A DNA stretch of 64,000 bases from Ursus arctos. Taxonomy: Eukaryota > Chordata > Mammalia > Carnivora > Ursidae. Under the pieces are notes generated by a model. That model was not told the origin of the DNA and made no database searches. It saw only the letters and a list, made by a program, of their open reading frames with translations. Where the stretch lies: positions 54,359,438 to 54,423,437 of the forward strand of contig NW_026622786.1 in the NCBI RefSeq assembly GCF_023065955.2, given 5' to 3'. The position numbers were made by a program, and so were the translations under genes. This document shows positions 10,009 to 22,839 of this stretch, one piece after another. Position 1 is the first letter of the stretch. Every line of letters begins with the position of its first letter.

Positions 10009-10336
10009 CAGTGCTGTCAAATGGATATATAGTGTGAGCTATAAATGTGAGCCATGCATGTACTTTTAAATGTTTAATAACTACATTTTAAAAAGTAAAC
10101 AGAAACAGATTAATTGATTTTAATGATATATTTTATTTAGCCTAATATTCTTAAAAATGTTGTCATTTCAACATGTAATGTATATGAAAATTTTTGAGAT
10201 ATTTCCATTCATTTTTTTCTAAGTCTTTAAAATATGGTATGTACTTTATCCTTACAGACATCTCAGTTTCAGCTAGCCACATTTCAGGTGCTCCATAGCC
10301 ACATGTGACTAATGTCTATGGTATTGGACAGCTCAG
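10009..10336 (+). mobile_element. hAT-type DNA transposon (MER3/Blackjack-like)
   Basis: Begins CAGTGCTGTCAAATGG and ends with the complementary TATTGGACAGCTCAG. The interior AGCCACATTTCAGGTGCT and ATAGCCACATGTGACTA are diagnostic. Imperfect 8-bp target duplication (GTTTAAAG / GTCTAGAG), as expected for hAT elements. No transposase. Confidence 0.7.
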
Positions 10337-10646
10337 GTCTAGAGCCTAAAAGAGAAGTCAAGACTAAAAATAAAGATTTGGGAGTCATCAGCATTCAAGG
10401 GTGATAGTTCAAGCAATGAGAGTGTATAAGCTCAGCAAAGCAAATGGGAATGTGTGGGATGAGAAAAAGACCAAGGGAATATCAGAGATGGGAGAAGGAA
10501 GAAGAGCCCATAAATGAAAAGTGAAAAAATAGAGCATAAATTGGGAGGAAGTGCCATCATGGAAAGCAAGCAAGAGGGACTTTTGAGAAGATAAGTGTAG
10601 TCAACAAGACCAAGTGTTTCTGAGATGTATTTTTGTTATGGGTAAT
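10337..10646. other. No gene; ancient repeat-like
   Basis: 'GATTTGGGAGTCATCAGCATTCA' resembles part of the unassigned ancient repeat. Otherwise unremarkable. Confidence 0.35.
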
Positions 10647-10854
10647 TTTTTAAAAATATTTTATTTATTTATTTATTTATTTGAGAGAGAGAGAGCATGA
10701 GTGGGAGGGGCAGAAGGAGAGGGAGAGAAAATCTCAAGCAGAGTCTGCGCCGAGTGTGAAGCCTGATGTGGGGTTCATCTTACGACCCTGAGACCATGGC
10801 CTGAGCTGAAACCAAGAGCCAGATGCTCCACCAACTGAGCCACCCAGGCGCCCC
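10647..10854 (-). mobile_element. CAN SINE
   Basis: TTTAAAAATATTTTATTTATTT tail, GAGAGA body, GAGCCACCCAGGCGCCCC head. Flanking ATGGGTA duplication at 10,639 and 10,856. Confidence 0.9.
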
Positions 10855-11466
10855 AATGGGTAGTTATTATATAGATATTATTATAAGGGTCTGGCCATCT
10901 CTGATAGGAATTATTTCAATATAAGTAGATTGGTTTTTTAAACTCTGGAAAGAAGAGCTACCATTTCCTCATTTTTGTGCATAGGAGCAAAATGTTATTA
11001 TTTGATTTCATTAAAGCATGCATATTGCCTCTCTCTATGAACTTGTGCCATAGTCACAGTGACCAAAATGTCGATTGCTGCTTGACTGAAATGGTTCCAG
11101 TTTAAGCCTACTTTTCAAATATATCTATTTTGTTCTCATTTTGTTCTTAAAAGTGTCCCAATTTGAAGAATAAATTATTTGGTCACTCTGTACATAGTAG
11201 ATGTAATTTTCAACACCTGGAGCATAGTCAAGCTGCCCATCAGGTTTTCTACTGATGGATGAAAAAAGTGCTGCAGACAAACACAGGTGCCACTTACTAT
11301 AGTTTTAATTGCCTCCCAGTTAGATCAGGGCTTCTCTTTCCACTCTCCTGAAGTGTTCTGAAGGGAAATTGAAGCAGCATAAACTGCCACGTAAGACTGT
11401 GACTGAATCTTCTTTGTGAATATGTCTATACATTCTCATCCCATCCACTTTCCCAGGATAATGAAA

Positions 11467-11856
11467 GTGATTTATTAAACACTTGTTATGTGCTACATGC
11501 TCTCATATGCAATTTACATGTATGTAATCCTTACAACAATCTTATGAGGGAGGAGCTATAATTATTCCCATTTTACAAATTTGAACCCATGCAGTGTGGC
11601 TTCAGAGCCCATGCTCTTTTTTTTTTTTTTTTTAAGATTTTTTTTTAATTTATTTATGTGACAGAGACAGCCAGTGAGAGAGGGAACACAGCAGGGGAGT
11701 GGGAGAGGAAGAAGCAGGCTCCCAGCGGAGGAGCCCGATGTGGGACTCGATCCCGGAATGCCGGGATCACGCCCTGAGCCGAAGGCAGACGCTTAACGAC
11801 TGCGCTACCCAGGCGCCCCCAGAGCCCATGCTCTTAACCACTATATTGTGCTATTC
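11467..11856 (-). mobile_element. MIR SINE split by a CAN SINE
   Basis: Reverse MIR: TTATTAAACACTTGTTATGTGCTA, then ATTATTCCCATTTTACAAAT, then GAACCCATGCAGTGTGGCTT. After the inserted SINE it resumes with CTCTTAACCACTATATTGTGCT. Confidence 0.75.
11618..11820 (-). mobile_element. CAN SINE, near-consensus
   Basis: Well preserved (GACAGCCAGTGAGAGAGGGA; GATCACGCCCTGAGCCGAAG). Exact target duplication AGAGCCCATGCTCTT at 11,603 and 11,821, inside the MIR, so it is recent. Confidence 0.95.
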
Positions 11857-11983
11857 CATGGTATCATCTTTCTTTTCACCTGCCCCTTCCATTCCTTCCT
11901 CACCCCCCATAACTTTCTCACTGGCCCTCACAACTGAATTAAACCTTTCGATGGGACATACTGATTAAATACTTATATACTTT

Positions 11984-11993
11984 TTAAAAAGAT

Positions 11994-12024
<31 letters not shown>

Positions 12025-12205
12025 TTTGACAGAGAGAGAGGGAGAACACAAGTGGGGGCTCCGGGAGGAGCAGAGGGAGAGGGACAAGCAGACTCTGCAC
12101 TGAGCGTGGAGCCTGGCACAGGGCTCAATCCCACAACCCTGAGATTATGACCCCAGCTGAAATCAAGAGTCAGAAGCTTAACCAACTGAGCCACCCAGGC
12201 ACCCC
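11984..12205 (-). mobile_element. CAN SINE
   Basis: Expanded (TTTA)n tail, GACAGAGAGAGAGGGAGAACA body, GAGCCACCCAGGCACCCC head. Duplication AATACTTMTATACTT on both sides. Confidence 0.92.
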
Positions 12206-12394
12206 AATACTTCTATACTTTAAATATTAATTATTTGAATAATGGAAGATGAACAAAGAACAGAGATCTTTAATGTCTAGTCATTACTTTGATATTTTGA
12301 TATTTTGCTCTTTTGTGGAAAGAGAAGATTTTTGTCAAACATTTTGTGTTAATTTCTTTTAAAAGGGTCCATAGTACTTTTTAAGTTAAATTAA

Positions 12395-12494
12395 ATTATT
12401 TTTAAAGTAAACTCTTTGCCTAAGGTGGGGCTTGAACTCATGACCCCAAGAACAAGAGTCACTTGCTCTACCAACTGAGCCAGCCAGGCACCCT
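12395..12494 (-). mobile_element. Short CAN SINE variant (tRNA part only)
   Basis: AAGTAAACTCTTTGCC, GGGGCTTGAACTCATGACCCC, ACCAACTGAGCCAGCCAGGCACCC. Lacks the CT-rich body of the long form and is more diverged. Confidence 0.75.
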
Positions 12495-12591
12495 TCCAAT
12501 ACTCTTTTGATGACTGATTTTGAGTGTCTCAGAACAGGCAGTGTTAGGAAAAAATGGATATAGAATTTATAATAACTACATTTAATTATTA

Positions 12592-13061
12592 TCTATTACT
12601 GCATTATCCCAAAATTTAGCAGCTTATAGTAACAAATACTTATTTTCTCATAGTTTCTGTGGATTAGGAATTCAGATGGGCCATAGCTTGGTGGTTCTTG
12701 TTCTGTATCTCCCATGAACCTACAGACAAGCTGTTGACTGGGGCTACATTCATCTGCAGACTTGATTAGGGCTCCCTCACATGGCTACTTACAGGAGGGC
12801 TCACTTCCTTGCCATGTAGGCCTCTCCATAGGAGTACTTAAATGTCTTTATGACATGGCAGGTGGCTCCCCAAAGCAAAAGCGAAAGCAAAGCAGAAGTC
12901 ACAATGTCTTTTATGACCTAACCTCATCACATGCTATTACTTCTGCTGAGTCTCTTGGTCACATAGAACAACCCAATACAGTGTAGGAGTGCACTATATA
13001 AGGATATGAATACCAGAAGGTGGGGATCATTGGTGGCCATCTTCGGGGCTGGCTACCACAA
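12592..13061 (-). mobile_element. MLT1-type (ERVL-MaLR) LTR
   Basis: Reverse-oriented LTR of an ancient non-infectious endogenous retrovirus-like family. Shows TTACTGCATTATCCCAAAAT, TTTCTGTGGATTAGGAATTC, CATGGCAGGTGGCT, and ends with the complement of the LTR start (GGTGGCCATCTTCGGGGCTGGCTACCACA). Short and diverged; no coding capacity. Confidence 0.7.
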
Positions 13062-14020
13062 TCAGCTCTGTGGTCCCCTATGATTCATGTTGCTACTGCA
13101 TACAAAATGTACTCACTTCCTCCCAAGGTTCCTAAAAGTCTCATTTCATTACAGCATCACTTCAAAGTTCAGAATCTCATCATATAAATCAAGTTCAGGT
13201 GTAGGTGAGACTTCTCAGATGTAGTTCCAAAAGCACAGCTCATTCAGTATAGTTCCTCTTGATCTGAAGACCTGTGAACTGAAGAGACAAATTATCTTCC
13301 TTTGCACAAACCCAACATATAATGGTAGAATAGGCATAGGATTACTGCTATACAGACACTCTTATTCAAAAAGAGGGAATAGGGGAGTCACACAAGAGTA
13401 ACTGGTTCATAGCAATTCTGAAATCTAGTTAGGCACTGGTTGGCATTCCTTGATTAGGGCCCAGTGCCTGAGAATAAGTCTCCATGATCTTGTCTCCACC
13501 TTCTGGTTTATTTCCATCCTCCAAATCATCCTTCCTCTCCATGAAAGATAGCACATGCTTGCAACTAAGTAGTTTTCTTAGCCTGCTTCTTGCTTGTGGA
13601 AGTTTGGAAGATCCAAACACCTCTTTTCATTTTGTACTGTTTATGTCCCTTTTGTCCAATCTGGTGACGTTTCTGCCAATCTAATTCTCTTCTGCCAGTA
13701 TAATATTGCAGGTATCTCCTGTCATTCTTACAGCTATGTGTATTAATGAAAATGAATCCCATTCCAGCTCCAGTGGGGTGAAACTTGATTGATTTAATCC
13801 AGCTATATTTTCATTCACCTTGCCAGAGACTGATTAAGACATGGTCAAGTGATACCATTTTGTCCAGTGAGAAAGAAGAGGAAGATAATTCAGGGTTTTC
13901 TAGGAAAGCTTTTCTTTCCTGACAAAGATCTCCAGGGAAGCAAGATTCCCTCTTCTGCTATAGACATTGTTAGGTCTGCATATCATACTTGCTGTTGTCA
14001 TCTTTTGGCCTTGACACTAG
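13062..14020 (-). mobile_element. Probable MaLR internal sequence
   Basis: Directly continues the LTR at 12,592-13,061 in the order expected for a reverse copy. CATGTTGCTACTGCATACAAAATG, TCATTACAGCATCACTTCAAAGTTC and AGGCATAGGAT resemble the internal region of THE1/MST/MLT1 elements. Frames here are decayed; no protein is claimed. The right boundary is uncertain. Confidence 0.45.
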
Positions 14021-14499
14021 CAGAGAAAAAAGATGGAAAGCACTTAGGTTCTTCGTTATGTAAATGAGCAACTGAATTAATTAATTCCAGAAAAGAAAAG
14101 TTTCCTTTATTTTTGAACCAGTTGCTAGTTGTAGTCATGAATTTAAAGGGAAACCCAGTTAGCATGACTGTGTGTTTTTTTGTTTGTTTATTTATTTATT
14201 TGTTTTTTGGGGGCTGATAGCTCAGGTGAAGCCTGAGAAAAATGGTGGAGAATGAGACACAAATAAGGTTATATGCTTATGTGTTTACCAAATACAGTAT
14301 GTGTACTTACCAAGAAATCTATTACAATTATGGATTTCTTTCTTTCTGCTTTCTTCTCCCTTCACCGCTTTCCTGTGCCACTACCGCTTTCCTGTGCCAC
14401 TACCTCTTTCTTTCTCCTATTCTTTCCCATTCTCTTTTCCTCATCCTATTTTTCCTTCCCCTTTCTTCTTCCTGTGTAAGTAACTTCTTTTTCGTCTTC
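14021..14499. other. No gene seen; pyrimidine-rich
   Basis: CT-rich stretch at 14,336-14,480 with a direct repeat of CTTTCCTGTGCCACTACC (14,369 and 14,387). Confidence 0.4.
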
Positions 14500-14700
14500 T
14501 TTGAGCTACCATTTATTTTTATGCATTGTTTTACTCAATATCCATTCCAACCCTGTCTAGTAGATACTGATTAATATTCCCATTTTTAATTGATTAGATT
14601 AAGCAACTTGCTCACGGTCATACAGCTAAAAAGTAGCCAAACAAGCATCCAGCTCAAGTCAAATATGATTCCAAAGTCTATACTTTAACCGCTATGCGGG
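14500..14700 (-). mobile_element. MIR-like SINE
   Basis: ATTCCCATTTTTAATTGATTAGATTAAGCAACTTGCTC, ACAGCTAAAAAGTAGCCA and TACTTTAACCGCTATG follow reverse MIR order. Confidence 0.55.
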
Positions 14701-14757
14701 AGTGAAAGGAACTCTTATAAAAGAAAATTTGCTAGCTCTCAGTATTAAACTGTTGGA

Positions 14758-14789
14758 GTTCATATATCTACTTATATAGATATATGAAC
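14758..14789. other. Perfect 13-bp inverted repeat hairpin
   Basis: GTTCATATATCTA, a 6-base loop CTTATA, then TAGATATATGAAC. Arms pair without mismatch. No poly(A) or target duplication is visible around it. Confidence 0.7.
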
Positions 14790-17754
14790 AGAAAACTGTG
14801 GTTAAGGCTTCTAATTCTCATGGTAACCAATACTGTAACTTTAAAATAATCAATATTTAAGAGTTTATTTTTCTTCAAAACAAAGGATATAAAACCCTGA
14901 AAGTTTAAAACAAGATCAAGATTCTAGTTTCTCTAACTAGTTCCACCCTATTAAATTAGCTGGTTCCCCAGAGACCTGATTACTTTGCCACCGCTTAGGT
15001 GGCTAAATAGGAGGAAAATTTCAGTCCCAGACCCTCTCGCCCACCCCCATTTGTGAGGCTGCTCAAACTGTGGCAACTACCTCTGATATTTATCTCTCTT
15101 TGTAGAATATTTTATACTAAATCATGGCCTAGAGAGAGTTCTGTGAAGCCTAAGGAAGTGAATCTTTGTGTATTAGTTTAGATGAGTTTACATTTAGTGT
15201 CCTGATTTTGCAGTTGTTTAGAGAGTCATATTTAGTTTTAACATGTATCTTTCCTTTTTAGGCGTAAGAAATTGGTCTCAAAAAAGCCATGAAATCTTGT
15301 GTCTCTAGTAGTTTTATCAGTCTGTAACTCGTTGGGATTACTTAGGAATTCAAAATTTTTTGAACACTGCCTTAGAGAGGAAAATGTTTTCTTTGTGCTC
15401 TGATTTGGGTGTTGTTTAGAGAAAGTGATACTTAGTTTGGAGACTAACAGTCCTCTTGTCTTCTTACAGATCAGTATTGATAACTGGCAAAAAGTCCTGA
15501 TGCCCCCAGGGCATTTACAGTTTTGAATATTCACTCCTATTTATTTAAAAGACTTAGAGGAAAACAGCTATACTTACTCTTTTATTATGTTAATCTAATT
15601 TACATACCGACTGGAATTGTTTATATAGGGGATTTTGACTGTGGTATTGTTTGCCTAAGGAAGAAAACTTGGTAGCAATCTCGTCATTCAATATTTACAG
15701 GCTGCAAGCTGTATATATTTGGGGAATCTTTCTAAAATATTGCATGACAGGAAATTTCAATAAGCATGTTTAAATGAATTCTAGGGAAACAGACAGAAAG
15801 GAAATATGCCTCTCTGGTTCTGAAACATTTATCTCCCTGGGCGGAAAAGGGTAGGGGTAAGTCTTTGAATGATAGATAGTCCAAGAGAAAAATGCACATT
15901 AATCTGGGGTTTAATGTGTTCCCTAAATGTCTTAATTGCTTTTAAAGTCATGTAAATAAATAACATTCAAAGGGTGTGAATTAATATCCTAAGAAATGAC
16001 TTTCCTGATATAAGGGCTCCTATTTCAAATATTTATATGGCACTACAAATAATTTTCAGGCAAGAATTAAAACCTCAGTTGGGAAACCAGAATTTACCAA
16101 CTGTTAGGTAAGAACATTTTTGTTTTGTTTTGTTTTGCTTTTTTGTTTTACCATAAGGCTAATCCTTGCTCTAGGTATTCACATGTTATCTTACAAAGGA
16201 AGGAAGGATCAACACTCTCAGGGAGGGGCAGAGGACCTTGGATTGCTAAATCTTAATGGCGATTACAGTACTTTAAGGCTAGAAATTGAACCTAAAGATA
16301 AATTCAGCATATCCTTAGTTTTATTTCCAAATACAACATTTTATGTCTTACAGAGAGAGGTTTAAAAAAAATGTTTTTAAATGATCATCAATTTTCTGAA
16401 TTAAAGTGGGTGTATCTGGTCATAATGCTTCTCTTCACTGTCCCCTCAGAGGCTTAAATTAAAAATCTATAAGCCAATTAACATTTTGGAGAAGTTTTAA
16501 TATTGGACTTCATTTGATTCGTAAAACTCAGCTTATTCTCTCTTTTGCACCCATGTGTGAGCCTCGCCCCTTTACTCCTCCTGGACATGTGAAGGTTCCA
16601 TGGTATTTTTACCTTTGACTCGTGATAAGAAATATAAGACTGGGTATATAAATACATGTAACAAGACACATACATATGTGAGACACACATTTCATAGAAC
16701 AAGATTCGCACTGTGTGTTGTACTGTGATTTTTTTTTTTTCCTATTCTGGGGAAAAAATGCTAGTCACGACCCACAAAATTGATTTCATGGCTCACTAAT
16801 GAGTTGCAACCAACAGTTTGATAAAACACTATCCAGACTCTAGAGAAATAACAGAATTGAACGAGCACTTTCTTTTTGACTTGCTGAAATTCTGAAGCCA
16901 AGTGAAAGCTCCCTCCTTCCTTTTTACCCTCTTCCATGTTTTTCCCTAAGTATTTATTTCCTCCTGTTATATTCAGACCTCGGACTTCATGGATTTGAGA
17001 GGTGGAAAGCTGATTTTTGTTACTGCTAGCTTCAGAAGTAGAGAGGTTGCAGCCAGGATTTGCCTTATAGAATAACCTGCAAAGGAATGAAACAGCTATA
17101 ACTTGGGTATGACTATCAGATCCTGCTGGGGACACTTTAAACCTGTTGTAGAGGTGGCCTTTATTAGAGATGGACTCACTGCTTATGATAGACGAGTCTA
17201 TAGCCTTACTTTTTAAGCACTGTGGATGGCTATTTAAAAGAATCTTTTTTTGAAAAAATTCACAAATTTCCTAAAATTCATAAATCCTTTTGTATTATAG
17301 GAAATAATGCTAGAATATCAACAACAGGAAAGCAGGGATTTTTGACCATTTTATTCACTGATATATTCCTCATCCCTAGAACACTCCCTGATACAAGCTG
17401 GTGCCCGTGAAATATTTGTTCAATACATTTAAACATAGTAATTCCTAAAGAATTCCCAACTGGGACATACCCGTCTTCACATAGCATGGATGGTTATATA
17501 CAATGTTGCTGATCAGCATTCCTTATCACATTTTCTAGAAGACTCTTTGGGCCAAGATGACATTGAAAAGACAACCTCAATGTAGTTTATGCATGTCAAT
17601 TATACCTTAATAAATTGTTTACAAAACTAAAAAAAAAAAAAGGTAAGAAAGAACTTAACATAAAAGTGTTCCTCTAAGTGAGGCAAATGATGCCAGGGAA
17701 AGAACTAATAACCAATGGGAAAGAAAAGAAATTCTAATATGCATGATAATATCA
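14790..17754. other. SINE-free AT-rich sequence, no gene seen
   Basis: About 3 kb without a recognised SINE. A roughly 45-bp diverged direct repeat (CTGATTT...GTTGTTTAGAGA...TTAGTTT) occurs near 15,200 and 15,397. Open frames of up to 124 codons (e.g. reverse 16,761-17,135) show no domain or splice logic. Confidence 0.4.
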
Positions 17755-17975
17755 AGTATTTGTTGAGTACTTAATAGCTAAGGGGAGGGAGAAATATTCA
17801 GTTCTCTGTCATTCAGTTTTCACATTTCTGAGAAGTAGATACTATTTTTAGTTCTTTTTCTTTTGGAAGAAATTGAGATTTAGAGAGCTTAAGTAAATTG
17901 CCCAAGCCTACAAAGGTCTTATGCAGTTAAATGAATTTGAATCCAGGTCCACTGCTTTTAGTTTACAGTATCTGT
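17755..17975 (-). mobile_element. MIR-like SINE
   Basis: TATTTGTTGAGTACTTAATA, ATTGAGATTTAGAGAGCTTAAGTAAATTGCCCAAG and GAATTTGAATCCAGGTCCACTGCTTT match reverse MIR. Confidence 0.6.
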
Positions 17976-18019
17976 GGTTGAAACTTATGAAGACACTAAA
18001 GTCAACTTATACACTTCAG

Positions 18020-18150
18020 TTTTATTTTTATTTATTTATTTATTTACTTATTTATTTATTAAGTAGGCTCCATGCCCAACATGAGGCTTGACCATATGAC
18101 CCTGAGGTTAACAGTTGCACGCACTACCCATTGAGCTTGCCAGGCACCAC
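18020..18150 (-). mobile_element. Short CAN SINE variant
   Basis: (TTTA)n, AAGTAGGCTCCATGCCCAACATG, TGACCCTGAGGTTAACAG, TTGAGCTTGCCAGGCACC. Diverged short form. Confidence 0.7.
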
Positions 18151-18194
18151 TATACACTTCAGTTTTAAATTAATGTTTTTGGCATTTTTTTCAT

Positions 18195-18750
18195 TATTCC
18201 TTTAAGCAAATGAATTGAGACCCTACTATATATACAGGTATTAGGTCTAAATTGGTAGTTGTATAGGTGTGATCCTTGCTGTCATGTCATCTGATGGAGC
18301 AGACAGATGATAGACAAGCTAAGAAACAAAAAATACAAAATGTGATAAAGGAAGAAATAAAAGCGTTACAATAGGGAATAATAGCTGGGAAGCCTAGGGT
18401 GACTTATTTTAAGGTAGAAATGCCTGATAGTTCTGTTGAGCTAAGATCTGAAGGATGGGGAACCAGTCTAAGAACATGAGGTAGTTGGTAGGTGGTAAGG
18501 AGGGTGACAACACTGTGTTCCAGGTAGCAGAATGGCCCGAGGCAAAAGCCCCAGGCAAAAAAGAGCTTGGGTAGTTGGACAGGAACTTTGTATGGCAGAG
18601 GAACAGGGAATATGGTGGGAGAGGTTGGCCTGGGGCCAGAGTATACAGGGTCTTGTTAGCCTTGAATAGGAGTTCGAATTTTGTTCCATATGCAAAAGGA
18701 TAGCCATTTTCAGATCAGTCCTTCTGATAACACTGCCAATGAAATTCTTA
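18195..18750 (+). mobile_element. Ancient interspersed repeat, family unassigned
   Basis: AATTGAGACCCTACTATATA ... GATCCTTGCTGTCATG ... GTTGAGCTAAGATCTGAAGGATGGGGA ... GTGTTCCAGGTAGCAGAATG ... GGGTCTTGTTAGCCTTGAATAGGAGTT. This is the best preserved copy of the repeat also glimpsed at 8.6 and 23.1 kb. Confidence 0.5.
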
Positions 18751-20925
18751 ATTGGAATACTTGGTAAACCCATTGCATCAAATGAAATTTCAGTATCTAA
18801 TTAATTAGCATGTATTACGTTAACTATTGTGTATCCCTTCACTATTATCCAGCCCTATAATGCCTTTTCAAGAGTGCATGTAGTTTCTTTGGTAATTTCC
18901 CATTCGAAAATGCCCAGCATTTTATTTTTATTTCTGTACTGTCTATCCCTATAATACATTGATTGGCTTTTAGAAAGCATGTATTGAAGTCTTACTAACT
19001 ACTATGGATCTTAACTTGCAGACTAATAGCAGAGTTAAGATACATAAAATATTACATTATAAAGTAAAATGTGTTAAGTGGGATTAAAGATACCAATAAA
19101 ATACTTCTGGGAATTCAGAAGAGAAGGAGATTCCTTTTAGCCCTGAGGGATTAAGGGGAAGGGGAGCAGGAGGATTAAGTGAGACTTCCTGAAGAAGGTA
19201 GCTTTTGCTCCTGGTTTTGAAAGGATAAGTAGGATTTACACATTAGGAAGTCGAGAAAAGGCAAAAATCTTACTAAAAATTCCAAGTATAGATGAGCGCA
19301 TGTGTGTTTAGCGTGGTACTTACTGCAGTGTGGATCCTCAATTTGATATGATTGTCACCAGACCCTTGGGAGACATCCAGGATTAAAATAGTTTGGATGT
19401 GTTATGCCATAGGATTGAAGTTCATAGTACTCTGCAGGAAATTATCTGTAGTTTTAGCCAGGGCTGTTTGTCTTGACTTTCTCAGCTGCGTAATTTATTA
19501 ACAAATAATAAATAATGGAGACCTAAAGAATTAGAGAGGTAGTGAAAAGATCATTGCTTTGGGACAAAGAATCCAGTCTTGTTCTCTTGCTATCTTAATG
19601 AGTGATCTTGTTTCTAAAACTGTTTCTGTTTCTCTGTCTGTAAAAGGGAAAATGGTAGTTTTGTCCCGTATCCCCTACCTATTAAGATATTGATGACGAT
19701 GAACAATGATGAAAAAAGCTCAGAAGAAATATGCTGCATAAATAAAACAATAAAAATAGCAATTAAGAAAACACTATTATGTAAAATGACCTTGTTTAAG
19801 CTCTTTCAGGCAGAAAGCTTTGTATAGAATCATGGGGGTATTTGAAATTTCCCCCTTTTATTTTTTTTTAAACAAGATATCTCAGTTTGAAAGTTAAAAG
19901 ATGATTGGAGGTATTTAAATTTGTAGTTAAGTGTGGTCAATTCACAAGGTAGTGTAAGCAGGCAGTTTATAAAGCTGTCTGTCCTTACTAACTGGGTGGA
20001 GAGAATGGGGGTAGATGGGTGGTAATGGTGTCCTTTGTTAAAATCTGGAAGTGAAAAGCTAAAACCAACACCAATTTAAAAAGTAGTATTTACAGTAACT
20101 TGAGGATGCACTTATATCAATTACAGTTAAAACATAAAAAAATATTTGGAGTGAGGTTCAAGATACTATAAAGACAGATTTCTTAGAAAAGAGGAGTTTC
20201 TTAGAAAGTTAAGGTGCAATACTGGTGGTGTCTGAGTGACTTTACTGTATGATATAGCTTGAAAAAAAATCTTAATTTGAAGCATGGTAAAGTACATTGT
20301 GGTGAAGCATTTGTTATATCCACCAATGTTCCATTTCTCTCAGGCTTAATATATTTAAATAATTGTGATTACTATCTGAAGATTATTCTTTCTGATCTTA
20401 ATTTGAAAATTCTGGTTTTAAACACCAAGAAGACAAAAGAAAAAGGACTTTTAATTAATAAATCTGTTTCCTAGAGAACTAAAAAATCCTCAATACATTT
20501 TAGCCTTATAAAATCAGAGCAATATCATCAACCAAATATTAGTTTTATATATTACTTAATGACTTAAAACATTTCTTAAAGAAAGTATTTTGAAAAAATC
20601 CTGACTTTTAAATAACAATTGATAAGTAAACCTTATTCCCAAATCATTGTTTCTAGGGGTTGTGTTCTAATATGTAAAATATTTAGAGGTTTAAAAATAC
20701 ATATATTGAAAATAGTTCTCTTTTGTCTTTTATACCAAAGTTTTAACATTTATCAATATCAAACCAGGTTGAATGTGGACTGATGTTATGGGAATGGGAA
20801 AATAAACTTTTTTGGAGATGGCATACCAAAAAGAGGGTTAGGCTTGTACATAACAGAATTATCCTTAAGTACTTAAGGCCAGCTATAAGATAGAACCCTA
20901 ATGAAATCAATTCTATATTTTCAAA
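18751..20925. other. AT-rich sequence, no gene seen
   Basis: 18,960-19,250 partly resembles the unassigned ancient repeat ('CCTGAAGAAGGTAGCTTTTG'). The rest is unique. A 71-codon frame at 20,259-20,474 is AT-driven and has no supporting splice sites or homology that I recognise. Confidence 0.4.
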
Positions 20926-21073
20926 AAAAATTTTTTTTAAAGATTCTATTTATTTATTTGACAAAGAGAGCACAAGCAGGGAGAGTGGCAGAGGGACAGG
21001 GAGAAGACACGGTGCTGGGATCATGACCTGAGCCAAAGGCAGACGCTTAACATCCGAGCGACCCAGGCACCCC
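20926..21073 (-). mobile_element. CAN SINE with internal deletion
   Basis: Tail, body and head are present, but about 50 bases are missing after GGGAGAAGACACGGTG. Duplication TATTTTCAAAA at 20,915 and 21,074. Confidence 0.88.
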
Positions 21074-21119
21074 TATTTTCAAAACTTTAAGTATAGTTCT
21101 CTAAAGAATAACAGAACTT

Positions 21120-21147
21120 GGGGCACTTGGGTGGCACAGTTGGGCAT
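21120..21147 (+). mobile_element. CAN SINE head fragment
   Basis: GGGGCACTTGGGTGGCACAG is the first 20-odd bases of a forward SINE; the remainder is absent. Confidence 0.5.
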
Positions 21148-22839
21148 TATTTATATTTTTAATCTTGCTCATTATTTTGGTCCAAACAAATAGATCCTTA
21201 AAATGGGTACAATAATAGCTGATAATAAGCAGCTATTGGTAATGGCTTTTTGGTCATTGTAAATAATGAATATTGTAATTTAAATGCTTTGTTTTTTTTC
21301 TTTTTCCTCTACCTTTTATTCATGTTATTATGCATTATTTCCAAGTTCTCTTCTATGAAATACTCCAAAATGATTATGAAGTATTGATATACAATTAATG
21401 AGATATTATAGATAACAATAAGAAGAAAATCAGTTCCATTACTTCACACTCACATCTGACTTTTGACTCCTAATTAGTGCTGGCTTGATTATCCACTTTT
21501 CTATAAGTCACTTTTGGAGACTATTGTCTAATATATAAGCCAGCTTCAAATGTTGACATTTCTCTTCCTTAGGGATGATCAAAAGAATGTGCTTTAGTCT
21601 GCAAAGGACTTTCCAAACAGCATTCTAAAAATGTTTTGACCGGTTGAAAATAAACATAAAACCTCCCATAACGATCTCTCAGAAAGACAATAGCTTTAAG
21701 CAACACCGCTTTTCTAGATTTCTGTCTCTGAAATATTTTCCATATAAATATAATGCATGTTACCGAAATTTAAGTATATATCCTGCCCTCCCCCCGCCCG
21801 CATGTTCGGTGTGAGCTGTTGTATACTTTCAGCCATTGAGCTCTCAGAATATCTGAACTCTAGCCATCTGCTCTCATCCTCAGAGTTCTTTATCCTGAGT
21901 TGGGTGCATTTTGCAATGGTGGTCTCTCTCTGCCGTTTATCCTGTGTTCCAGCAAATTCATAATGACTAACAAAAGATACACGTGAATAGTACTTTGTGA
22001 TGAAGTAACAAGGGAAGGGTCTCATGCTGGCTGTTAAAATGCATTTTAAGGCAATTTGAGGTGTCTTCAAGTGAAAGGTGGAGGAAAGAGTCAGGAACAG
22101 CCAGGGATCCTTTAAGGATTGGTGGAGACTTCTGATATTATGAAGGGCCTTCTAAACATCACTGAAATCTTTAAGGATTGACCTAGTTGTAGGAAAGGTA
22201 GCAGAAGATAACTGCTGCTAGCTACCTAAGGGATGTAGTGACTTCAGGGGATTTGAAGAGAACAATTGCTGACTTACAAAGCAACTCCACAGGGGCTATG
22301 CTAAAACAACTACATATAGACTGATTTAGTTTGCACACCTATTTCAGGAATGCAACCCACCCCCCTTTTCAATACTAAACAGGATATTCATGCAATTCAC
22401 TTTTACTCTGGCACAAAAACCTAATAATAGTCTGTGATATGGTGTGGGGAAGGTAACTAGTTTGCTGTTTTTCTCAACACCAAGGAGAAAAATATTGTTC
22501 TTTCTTTTGCTTTGGTTACTTACAATTGTAGTCTCCTAAGTGGAGGAAGGTATAACTAAGGTAGATGAAACTTTCTGAGAAAATAAGAATTGAATACAGA
22601 GAGCTTCCAGGGACCTTTGTTTTATTGTTTGCTTCCAATTTTCTGTGAGGTTATTGCAGTTAGCATTTGCTGGGTTAAGCGAATTTGTAGATTATATTAT
22701 ATAGTAGAGTAAAATAACCTTACAAATTGTACATACAATGTAAGCTTGAAAAAATTCATGCAAAGAAACTTCAGTTTAAACATTTACTAATGATAAAATG
22801 GTACAGCCACATTTCTCCCCTACTAGTAGAGGTCTTCCT

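Noticed and set aside
11699..11968. 89-codon forward frame
   Set aside because: It runs through a CAN SINE and its flank; a repeat frame, not a gene.
12762..12986. 74-codon forward frame
   Set aside because: Lies within an MLT1-type LTR, which is non-coding.
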